From: Casuarius casuarius
Taxonomy: Eukaryota > Chordata > Aves > Casuariiformes > Casuariidae
Reading direction: 5' to 3'
Assembly: GCA_003342895.1 (NCBI GenBank)
Contig: PTFA01000087.1
Span: 2,697,969-2,761,968 of the forward strand
Length of the DNA stretch: 64,000 nt
Shown here: one piece after another, positions 50,201 to 62,200 of the stretch
Layout: every line of letters starts with the position of its first letter
Position numbering within the stretch: position 1 is the first letter of the stretch
Translations under genes and position numbers: made by a program
Notes under the pieces: model-generated
What the model saw: only the letters and a program-made list of their open reading frames with translations
Database searches by the model: none
Told to the model about the DNA's origin: nothing

Positions 50201-53200
50201 GTTTAATTTGATGGCCCTGTTAGGAAGTCCTTGTCTGTTGTGTTTATTGCTGAAATTAATGCTGTTTGAAATCTCTCCTTTTTGTGTGACAAACCTGTAT
50301 TAGATCCTTAGGGGTTTTTTTTATTTATTTATTTTTTTTAATGCATAAGAGGACACTGTGCTGGCTGCTAACAGCTTTCAAAGTGCAGCTTTTAAAGATG
50401 TGTCTATAGCACCAGTAATCTTACGATGGAAGATGGGCAAAAACTGTTGGATCCAGCTTGTTACTAACAATATTTATCTGGCAGAAGCAGGTTAACTTCT
50501 TTTCTGCTTAAAGATATTCCTTGAAAATTGTTAGGCTGTTCTGTAACTTAAGTCAGATGGATTTATTGGGATTTTGCATTTTTGGAAGAGGGATAATGTA
50601 CTTTGCATTTAGAGATGAGGAACAACAATGCACCCACAGTTCTGGTCTTGCAGATCTTCTCTTGGTGAAAGTGTCTGGATCTTAGATAAGGCAATATTTT
50701 ACATGGGGTTTTAAGTCTGTTTTGGGATTATCAGATTTGGTTAAAGAAGAACCATGTGTGGCAAATAAGTGAATAATATCCTCCTTTCCCTCCCCACCTT
50801 AAAAATGTGCATCTTCTCAAAGCATTGTCTTTCTTGTCTCTTTCACTCAGCTGTCCAGAAGAGGTGACAGGCAAAACTTGATGCAAGTGCCAACCAACTG
50901 AGCTTTCTTTGACTCAAGAATATTTAGTTGTAGATTAAAGTCGTAGGCGGGTGACAGACCAGTAAAAAATAGCTTGGTGCATAGCATAACCTTAAACACT
51001 GAAATGAGAAATCTAAAATGAGATACCATGTTGCTGACACTTCTGCAGCCCATATTTTTGTACACACAAGTTCAGGGATCTGTTTGCAGCGTTAACATCT
51101 GAGCCAGCAATATTGCAGAGAATTGCAATTGTGTGAAAATGTTACTAAACATGTATGCAAGTCATACCATTTCAGAATTAATTTTGCTGCTATCTCTTTG
51201 CAGTGTCTGCAGGTCAGAATGTTTTACTACTATATGCAAATAACTACTAGTAGCTAAATTGGCTGCGTTGTTTTTACTGTAGCTTCTTCTACAGTGTCCT
51301 TAGAATAAGAAATGTAACTAGCTAACTTAGCTAATTTTCCTTTAAATAAATCTGAAAGGCGCTTGTGTTCTGCTTAGAAGAATCACAGAATTGTTGCAGT
51401 GACATCATGGCTTAACTTCTTCCTGTTTTTTGTTCTATTGCCTATTTCTGTTCTTCAACACAGACCGCAAAGGTCATAACTAAACAATGCTATGGGTAAT
51501 GATCGAAGTAGTGATTGCAGAAACCAGTGTCAGAGGAGGTCATTCTTTATGAAATGTCTGGGATAGATGGAGTATCTCTTGGGGAACTAGAGTAGTTGCT
51601 GTTCTGCAATAGCTGCCTGAGTTTGAGTCACAGAAAAAACAGTAATGAATCCTCTGGTAGTGTTCTGACAATTGCAGTCTTATCCTCTTGAAAGTACAAG
51701 CTCCCTTCCTATTGTTCAGTGACTCCAGGAATTATTTTGTATTTGCATTGTCCAGCCTATACTAGAAGGTGATGTCTAGGATCTTTGATTAGGATTTTGA
51801 TTTTGTTTATATTTTCCAGTATTTTCGATTTCATTCCCCGCAATGCGCTTAAAGGTTAAAGGGGGATGTCTCTGTCTGGGCAGACATTTCACAGCTGCAA
51901 CTTCTGAGGGCGACCTGCAGCAACTGGAACTTGGGGAGCTGTTGCAGAACTGCAGCTGCTCTGGTTTCCAGAGACACTTCTCCCATCCCAGACTTTCTGT
52001 AAGGAATTACTTCCTTTGGCAGGGTATCACCAGTGATCCAAATGTGATGTCTTTCCTTTTATCAGTCAGAGGTGTTGTAAAAGGTGGAGTGAGATTTTTT
52101 TTTCAAGTGTGCTTACTACTAAGGACTGCAAAAAGCCTTCTGCTGCTTTCTACAGGAGCAGAGCTAGGTTGCAGCCTCTTATACAGTTTTCAGTATCCGT
52201 AATAGAACAAGATCTCTAAAGGGTCCGTGCTCCATTTTGTTGGCAATACAGTAACTTTGGCTTTTAGTGCATGTGATCATCTGTGGCTTGGTGTTTTGTT
52301 TAAAGCTTAGGAGAGGCAGGGTTTTCTCAGGGTTCTTGTACCATGTCGATAAGCCCTCGCATCTAAGCCACGCTTCTTGTTCCTTCTTCACCAGTGGCCT
52401 CTAACCTCTGATTCCTTTCTGCCTTTGCTCTGACTTCTCTGAGCAGTGTTTTACACAACATAATACACTTCTCAAAATGCAGCTCCAGCGGAGTTCAGTT
52501 GAGCCAAAGACAAGGGACCGGTCAGATGTACAGATGGACTGTCATTTTTACCAAGTTTACAAATGTAACTGTACACATATTTATGTATACAAAGAGATGG
52601 GGAATTGCAGAGAATGAACTGTGAAAGATTTGCAGTTTGGGGGAACTTTAATAGGCTAATACTAATAAAAATGCCTAGATGAACACTTTGTCATATCGAA
52701 TATTTTACCTCTACCTTATTTTTAAAAGTCGTGTTAATTATTTCTCAATCACTTCTCTCACAGACCTGATTATGCACCATTTAAATTTCAAATTTGGTGT
52801 AAAGTGCTGTTTGTGTCCCCCAGATATTGTGGAGTTTGACCCAAGGTTGCCCATTTATTTCACCTAGTGTTAACTTTTTATGATATCGTTTTTCAGGCTA
52901 TTTTAACAGAAAACAAGGAGAAACTGCCTATAGCAATAAAGCCATCGGTTTATGCTGAAGACAAAGTTTTCAAGTACGTATCTGCAAACAAAATGCTTTC
53001 TTACCAAGATAAGCATAGTAGTTGCAGTGTGCTGCTCAGTGTTTTTCCAGCTTCGAACGACAGAGGCAAGTTAAAAATGCATTTATATGTAGTCGCTTAA
53101 AATTCTGACTTAAAAGTTCTTGTTAGATTCTTCTTAGAAAATGGATTGTCACTAACTGAATTTCTACAAGGAGTTTAGATTTTTAAATAAGTGCCACCTT

Positions 53201-56200
53201 CTGGGTGAAAGAAAAGTTGCATAATGCTCTAGCGTTTGGTTTGTTTTTGCTAGAGAGTGTAACTGAAGAATATAACAAGGACTTCAGTTCTGTGGTGTAG
53301 CATGTACGCCCACAGGGTACAAGTGCTACTCTGTGCTGTGTGAATATAGCAGACCATTTCTATTCCTGTTTGGATAGAGATTGCCAAACAAGAATTGTGT
53401 CAGAGCCTGGGATGTAGAAGAAATTCTGTACTATTTTTCAAGTTTTAAACTGCATGTGTACTTTACTACAAGAATGCAGCGGATGGTGTGAAAATACTTC
53501 AGAAGAAAGCTGGAAGAACACTGCAAAGATAAGGGATTGTAAAGGACTTTGGATTGTGAGAAAAACAGTGGCACTGCATGGCTAGACTACGTTATTACTA
53601 GTTTTAGTCTAGAAAAACATGCAGTTACATCGCATGTGCTGTGAGTCTTGTTCCATGGTTTTCATGGTGTGACATTGGGATCCAAGTCCTAGCATGCAGC
53701 ATTTTGCACAACGGAAGAAATTAGATCTGTTGGGTTTGCTCACACCCCAGCTTCTTGTGTTGAAGTTTGTTACCCTCTAGATCACCTTTTTCTTGACGGG
53801 AAAAAAAAGGACTATTGAAAGTCTAGGGTCCCTTTCAGTTGAGAAGCATTTGTTGACTTGGTCAGTGATAGCCTAGACTTTGTTATGCAGTTGAAATCTC
53901 TGCTGACAAGACTGTGAGGATAAACAAAAGCTATTTTTTCCTCCAGTGTGCTTGCCTCTGTATTTCAGGTGAGAGAGACAAATATATGCAGTCTAACAGA
54001 AACGGAGAGAAACAGGGAGGATGTGGGGACATGCCAGCTTGTCTTTCACTGCTACTCCATTCTTGCAGTGCCCTTTCTTTTGCATTTCATATTTCCAGTG
54101 AATAGCATTCACACAGGGAGAGGTGGGGAGCACATGTGCCAGTCTCTCTACTCTGCTTCTGAGGAACGTTGTCAACACCCTGGCCACATACTCTGAAGGG
54201 GTTTCCTCTCCTCCTCTTTACCGAAGTTCCTACCTGGGGAGGAGAAAGGAGAGCAGCTTTTAACAGTCCACAGGAGGCCAAAAGGTGGTCCTGATGTTCT
54301 GCATTTCATCTGCTAGAGCTTCCTCCAGGAGTGGGGTAGTATCTCAGAGCCTGCATGACCTAGCAGGAGTTGCAGTGCTCAAGAGCTCTTGGCCTCCCTC
54401 AAAGCTTTAAAGACTTTGAGCCTGTCACCACAGATAGGCAGATGGGGGTATGTAACGTGGGGTAGATGTGTGTAGCCCATAATGTACGTGCTCTGCCTTG
54501 TGTATTCCCACTGTTTCGGAGGATTCGGAAGAGAAGATGAAATGCATGAGGTTGCAAAGTTTAGAATCTTGTGCCTAGGACAAATTTTTATGTAGTCATC
54601 TTGTTTCCAAGCTAACACAGAGAATGGGAAGATGAAATAAACTTTGAACCCAAATTCTAAGATGTATGGGAGTAAGTACTTGTAGTTTAATACAGCAAAA
54701 TCATAGGTTAAAATAAGTCTTGTTTCATTAATTGTAACTGCTGCCCAAGGGAGACTGTGCTATCCAGCTGTGCTGAGTGTTGTCTTGGGGGTGAGAGGGG
54801 GGGAAATGAAGATGAAAAAATAATATTTCAAAGGCAAAATTCACATGAAAAGTCCTTCCAGTTTGTATTAGGCTTGATTATCTTTTTCTCTTGATCTTGT
54901 CTTTCATGTTTCTCTTCAGCTGTATCAGTCATCTTTAAAGGTGCCCAAAGAGCTGTTATGAGAAGACATCTCTTTTGTTTTGATCAGTCTTGTCAGCTCT
55001 GTGCTTCGGGAGTTGATTCTCATAACTGCTTCTTAGCGCTGCATGCTTTGAGTAAATTAAGTAACATCTAACATTGTATTTTATCTTATTTGCATAGCTC
55101 CACTGAATAATATCTTCCTCTTTAATCGCTGACTTTATAATATGCCTGTTAGGGTTTCTGTGTGATAGGGGGAAAAAAATCATTCAGGAAGTGTGGTTAA
55201 CTGCCCTCATTAATTCAGAGTGAATCATCGATATTGAAATGAATGTTCCAAAACAGGTTGGTTAGTACTGTAGTACTGCCATGTTCTGTCATACACAGAG
55301 CCCCACTCTGGGTTTGGTATATATTCTTATCTGTCTTTCTGTCTATATTTTTAGGTATGTACAGAACATGCAGCAATTTATTCAGCTAAAAACAAAGGAA
55401 TAACCACAGTCTAAAGCCTGGGATCCTTTGTAGGAGAGCCAGTGTGCCCCTTAGGGAACCACTAAGAAATCACCCACTAGTTTTCAGGTGTCTTCCCTTA
55501 TGGTCTATGTTCTTCAGTGTAGAGGTCTGTTTTTTCCCAAGTGTATGCATAAATATTAATGTCTCTAAAGGAGTCGGATTCAATGTCAGTCATTCAGTCA
55601 AACTCAGTGGTAGTTGTCGGCAGTGAGATGCATTAATTATATATAGTGTCTGTATAAAATCTTCATTCTCAAAATTAAAATTTCTGCCTGCCAGAGTCTT
55701 TGTGGCAAGACTTCTGTGGCAATAAGATTGTCTATAGAAAGAATGAAGTAACTTTAAAAACCTGGAGCAAGTGGAGTTTTTTTCCTTCTAGTCTTAACTT
55801 CTAGCAGTACCAGGCAACTGTAATGTATCCCTTAACTGCCTTATTTCAGTGGGATTCCTGCACTTGGCAATGATAGACTGAGCTCCTGTATTCCTTTTGT
55901 TTCTTGCTGTGTTTTTGTATGTTCTGTAAGCTAGTTTTAAGACATAACCCAGAGTGCTCTGGCATGCTAATTTCAAGATGTCTTAGCAAGGCTGCTGAGG
56001 TTAAGCAAGCAAGCTTTTTATTGCTAATGTGAGTTGAGTAGCACCTCTCTGCAATTTTCTGTACAGCTGTAAACTACTAAAATAAATGTCTTTCAAATAG
56101 TCTTTGGTAGCTATATCTTACAGAAGATAAGATGATTCTGTGCGTCTATAAAGGCAGCCCAGTGTTATGAGTTCTTCTGGTAGTGGGAGATTTTTGAGAG

Positions 56201-59200
56201 AAGTATTCGTTTTTTAGGAAGGAGTTCCTTTACTTTTAATACTTCACAGGGGAAAAAGAGAGTATGGGGCTCTTCCTTTAAGCTTTCTGTTCAGAATAAC
56301 CAAATGCAGGTCAATGTAGAGCTTTTCAGTGAATCAACACTGGGAGGGGGGAATCGATTTATGGACATGCAAGAGGAGGTGACCCATCTCTCAGCTGTAT
56401 CTCCCGTTAGCATAAAGTACATCCTGCTCTTCTGCTGAGACAAGTAGCTCTTTGGTGCTCAGCCAGCTGTGGAAGTCTATTGCTAAATGATGTATTTGGA
56501 AACATGGTATAAAAGCAGTGAGGAAGAAAAAGAGAATACCCTGCCTTGATTAAATGATGTCTAAGGAGTGATGTGGAATAAAGATTTACTGGAGTTATCA
56601 GATGCTGCCTGGCTCTCCACAAGTTTCCTTCCATGCTACAAAAGGTCAAATGCCTCCACCTCAGACCTTTGTTACAGCATGTTTCATATCATCACCTTCT
56701 TCTGAGTGGAGGAAAGGGGTTTGCCATGGGGGCTATGAGTTTTTTGGCCTTAGGTGCCAATTAATCAGTTCTGACACCTTAGTATGGTTCAGCTGCGTTG
56801 TTCCCGTAGTTGGAAGAATTGTTGTGAGAACCATCATTTGATGAAACGGAGCTTTTGAAGGTATTTACTGTAGCTGCAGCTGGAGGCAGAGGAAGCCCTA
56901 CTCTTTTGACTCTCAGGGATCCCGTGGTGAGTTACTTCTGCTAACTGCTGCAAAAATTTTTTTCTTTTTTTTCTTCTATAAGTGCATTAAAGGTCTCTGG
57001 CAGTCTGTATGCAAAGGAGTCCTACCCATGACTGTTCATAGCCTCCAACATAACACTGATTGTGAACCAAGGTTTCACTTCCTTCCTGGGGAAAGCAACT
57101 GCAACTGGACTATTTTTACAGCTGACTAACCAAAGAGTTGTATAGCCCTAACCCAAGCCTAATGGTGGCTGTCCTCCAAATCTATAACATAGATACAAGT
57201 CTTACTCATCCAGCCACGCTGCTTTTCAGAATGAGCGTACCAGCTTCTGTACTTGGTTATGTTACTTTCAGCCTCTTTCCTGAGCTGGAAACCAGGTGCT
57301 GCTCACCAAGCCTGGAGTGGAACCTGGAGGCTGATACTCCAGCGCTGCACCACAAAAATTGTGCAGTGCGTTGGTGAAATATTTCCATACCTTGCTCAAG
57401 GGGCTTAATCGCATGAAGGAAAACAAACTAATGCTGCTTCCATTTATTTGATGGTTCCAACTTGTAAAATAGGTCTGTTCTGTAGAACTGATGATCCTCT
57501 TGCTACCAAAGGCTATCAGCTAGGCTTGGATCCAGCTACAAAGGGCCAGTGCTGGTGTGGGATGAGATCCTGTATTGTAGGATGTGCTTATAAGGGACTG
57601 AGCAGAGGCTGAAGGAGCAACCTAAATTCTGGTATTTCTTGTGTTGTATATGTTGCTGCATATGTATTTGTGTGGGGATGTTGGATGCTTCAAGGCTGTC
57701 TTGCAACATTGTACATCTTCAGGTCACTGCTTTGAATGCCATTTGCTTCAGTGAGCACTGAAAGTTGCTCCAGTCCCATGGCTGTTTGGATAGCTTGTAT
57801 GAGATGAGTTTGGTGGGTCTTGTACTGGATCAGGCATCCAATTTGATTGTGCTTTGCCCTAATACTCAGACTTGGAAGGAGAAGCTATGTATGGCCAAAA
57901 GAAGTGCTGATAGGTGTGTATAAAGATGTTAACCCTGCTCTACTGTAACTGTGCAGAAAGGTTGGTGACTTCTTTCAACGGGAATGTCAGACTGGCTCTC
58001 CTTATTTGCAGTGACTTCATCTCTTAGCCTTAGGCTCAATCTCTTAGCCTTATGCTCCAGTGTAAATAATATAACCAATGTAAAAAGTAGCATGTGGAGC
58101 TGTGCAAAATGTGGCAATATGCACATATGCAATATTGTGGCAATATGCAAAACATCTTGCATGCTTTTCTTTTCAAAGAATAATTTTGTCTTGTGACTGT
58201 GCTGTTTTTACAATTCTTAATTTCAAAGCTGCCTCCCTCAGGGCAGTATATCTTCTGGTTGGTTAGTATCAGAGGAGGAAAGGAAAGTCACACAACTGAT
58301 AAGAATAGGACTGGAGAGGAAAGAGAATATAGTGGTCCCTCAAGGGAAAAAAAGCTAAGTTGATGCTTAGTCTGTTTAAATGTTCACTTACCCTGAGAAC
58401 TGTTTTTCTATGTCAGTGTCATTTTCTGAGTCTTTGCTCTGAATTTTGAACTGAGTGACTGCACTTTAAGCTGTAAAATCATCAAAATGCTCTGTATTGC
58501 TATCTGCTTATTTTGGCATGCCAGATAGCTAAGTCACTGAGGTACAAGCTCTTTTCAGGTTGTACTTAGGGGAACTTCCTAACATCTTACCTATTTCTTG
58601 CTTATGCTCTGTAATGTATGTTCAGGTTGGGCTTTGTGGGGGGAGGGAGATGTAATATTAACTCCGAAGTTATGTGTACTTTTCTATACATACATCATGC
58701 ATGTACTTTGTATAGTTTGATTGTTTGAAATATTTTTGTGTGTGTATGAAGCTCTGAACAAATGAAAATAGTCTTCTGAACCTACTAAGTTAAATTGACC
58801 AGTCTTCCTAAGTGTGTTTGTCATGACTGACAGCAGATGTTGATTTTTAGGACTTTTCCAGCAACGGAGGCATTTACATGGTATTTCAAAGAACTCATGT
58901 TAGTGCTTCTCTGTCAGAGGCTTAGTCGCTCTCTCCTGAATTGCTGTTTCTGAGAAAGTTGTAGGAACCAAACCATCCTTGAGTTTTGTATCTGAAAATG
59001 TGATTTTTTTTTTTTTTAACTTTTTAATGTGTCCTCCTTCTATTTAAAAGCTTTATGGGGAGCTAAGAAGTTAGGGGATTTCCATTGATAGTGTGTGGGG
59101 GTAAAGCATAACTGCTTTAGGAAGCCAAGCTTTTTTTTTTTTTTTTTAAAAAGGGCAGGCACCATTTTATTCAAGCTACAGTCAGTCCCAGTCTCAGGAA

Positions 59201-62200
59201 CCAAACTAATGATTTTCTTTATATGCCTTTTTCTTTTAGGGTTTTCACAGACGTTCGGCAGGTCCTCAACAACCTGGCACATCCCCGCTTTGTATTCACA
59301 GACAACGAGGGAGAAGCAGACATCCTCTACAACTTCTCACACTTCAAAGATTATAGGTTGCAACTATTTCCCTGACGATGAAAATTCTTTTTTTGCTGTA
59401 AAAGTTGTGTTCTGGAAGGCCTGTTTTTCCTCCCCACCACCAACTTCTCTGTTTTGTAGGAAGTTAAGTGAGGAAAGGCCTCAGGTGATGCTGAATCAGT
59501 TCCCATGTGAGAACCTCCTGACTGTCAAAGATTGCCTGGCATCTGTATCTAGAAGAGCTGGAGGACCAGATGGGCCAAGATGGTTGCCTCGTACTTTTAA
59601 CCTCCAAACAGAATTGCCCCAGTTCATCAGCTACTTTCAGCAACGTGAAAGAAGGTGGTTCATATTTCTGTTCCCTTACATTTGTGTTTTGTTGATCCTA
59701 CTTTCCTCAAAGACCAGTAGCCTGTGTTTTGGGATTGGCAACTATTCTGGCACTATGTTGCCACAATTTGGGCTTGCTGCCCTTAGTTTACATTCAACGG
59801 GAATTTTGCCTGAAAAGTGTGAGGTCTTTTTAGTTATTTTCTTTAAGGAGAGTAGTAAAGCGATGCAGTTTGAAATACAAAAACTTTGCCATGGTTTTAA
59901 CCCAAACTTCTGCCTGTTGCTTTCTGTCTAACCAAGATCTTACCAGTACTATTTAACAGATATACAAAGGGTCAAAATGTGTTTGTGACAAACAGTTGGT
60001 GGGGTTTTTTGTTTGTTTGTTTTGGGGGGGGTGTCCCCCCCACCTCCTAGGGGACCAGTAACAAATGTTCTTGTGTTTAAGCCAGAGTGGAAATTGTTTA
60101 GGATTAAAGTACTTGGGTTCTGTGTGGATATGAAAATAGAAAGGAGGTTTGGGGTAAGCCTAAAGCGGTTGTGGAGCTTTAGGGTTTCAGATTCACATTT
60201 CTCCTCTTCCTGCTGCTGCCTTGGAGGCTTGATGGAAAGTAAGATTTTTTTTTTAGTAAGGGTAAGCATTAGGTACTGCTACTGAAATAACCTCTTATAC
60301 CTGGCATGAAGTGTTCTGGTTGAAAGGTTGCATCCTTGGTTGCCCTTGCGTGTGCTGCCAGCTGTCAGGAGTTTCCTTTGGCCATTCTCTGCTCTAACGA
60401 TTCTGTTCTTTTCAGCTGTCATAACTGGGAGAGCATGGTCCTTCTCATGTGTCCTTAGTCTAGGGTGTTTTAATTCCTGTTTAATATCAAGAATTGATCA
60501 TGTATACCAATGTGTAGGTGGGGAAAAGCGAGGAAGGGATAGTAAGCTTTAATTAAAAACAAACAAAGCAGACCCTCTAAAGCTGCACTGATTTCAGCTC
60601 AGCTTATGCTGTTTATCCTGAAGCCCAAGCAGGTTCTCAGGATTCTTTCATAAATTAATTGAGGAAAGGAGGACATCAAGTGTCACCATGTTCTTACTTG
60701 GAAAGATGCATAGAATAAAGACCAGCACATTACCTATTTTCCTTGAGGATCCTTCAAGGAATATTGTGCCCTTGAGATAACTAGGTACTAGAAAGTGAGA
60801 AGATGGTATGCTCTCCTTTTCTTTCAAGATGAACTGTTGAGATGTACTGAATGATTCCTTCCCCAAGAGAGTTATGGTGCCTCTTAAAGAGAATATTTCA
60901 GAGCTGTTATTAGGGAATCAACTTAGAAACTTGCACAGCCCCCGGCCAGAATGTTCTCAGACACCTGGCAGAATGACGTCTGCACTGTGACCTACGTGTG
61001 TTCATGGTGATACTGTCTGGTTGTTTGTCGTCTTTGAAGGAGTCAAGCGTTGACAAAGGAGATTAACAGTGAGAACGTGTTAGACCCTGACTGAAAAGAT
61101 CAGTGAGAGCTATTGTTGTGTTTTTGCCCTTTCATACCCAGAACCTAGCACTCCCAGCTGTCAGTCAAAAATCCTTAGTTCTTGGCATTGTAGCCCACAG
61201 CTTCGTAAAGTATACAGACAAGGGAGTAAGTACCTAGATCAGTTCAAGTGCCTGTTCAGACAGATGAATGAGGTGGATGCTTATAGGCTTTGGTGCTCTC
61301 TCTCCTGCTCTTTCTCAGAGGAGAAGACAATCACTGGATATGCAAACCCTGGAACTTGGCCAGAAGCCTGGACACCCACGTCACCAACAGCCTTAACAAT
61401 ATCATCAGGCACAGGGAAAGCAGTCCAAAGGTGAGAGAGCATGCTTTTGAATGTGATTTAAAACGGGATTGATGAAAAAAATGCGTTCATGGAAGGAGGC
61501 CTAAAAATATGAGGAAGTAAATCAGTTTTCTTCAAAACACATGCTGGCCATAAGCATGCTATTTCAGTCAATTCAGAATTGATTTATATTCAAATCAGTC
61601 AGCTCTATTTGCTTCAGTGGTGAAACGCTGTGGAGGCCGTGTGGAAGACGCTTTCATTTGTACTGTAAGGCCTGGTGTTTTCTTATTTCAAAAAAATAAA
61701 ACTTGCCCTGACAATAAGGAATATACTCCAGTGTGTTGCTGCTTTAATGCTAATCCTTAAGAAATATCAATGGAAGATGAGTTCACATTATCCTGTAGTT
61801 ACTGTTGGTCATAAGTTTCGGAACATTGCTTCTGTCCCCAAGTTGATCATTATTACTGATCCACAGCTCTGCTCAGTGGCAAGGAGCATTGCTTTTGCCA
61901 ACAGTGGATGAATCATGGAGGCTTTTTTAGGGAGTCTGCAATATGCAGTCATATATCAGACTGTCACCTAAGCTGTATTTCTGCTGATATGTGGACTGCA
62001 TGTATCTTCTGGACTGTGGAAATGCACAAAGAATTGCCTCTTGGTTCTAGTTCAAAACAAACTTAATTTTGTATATAATTCCTATGACCTTATTGTGATT
62101 TTTAAGAACGAGCGTGTTCTGGCCTCTCATCCTCCACCACCTCAACACCAAAGGACTTTGATAACAGGTTACCTCTTTGCATAACGTCAGGTATTCGTAT

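Noticed and set aside
51381..51420. Sequence resembling the end of a bird CR1 element (atcacagaattg)
   Set aside because: Only a short partial resemblance, without the following CR1 consensus or terminal octamer repeats.
59095..59931. A 278-codon open frame on the + strand
   Set aside because: It is TTLL12 exon 8 read together with exon 7 in the wrong frame plus intron; the true exons are separated by intron 7.
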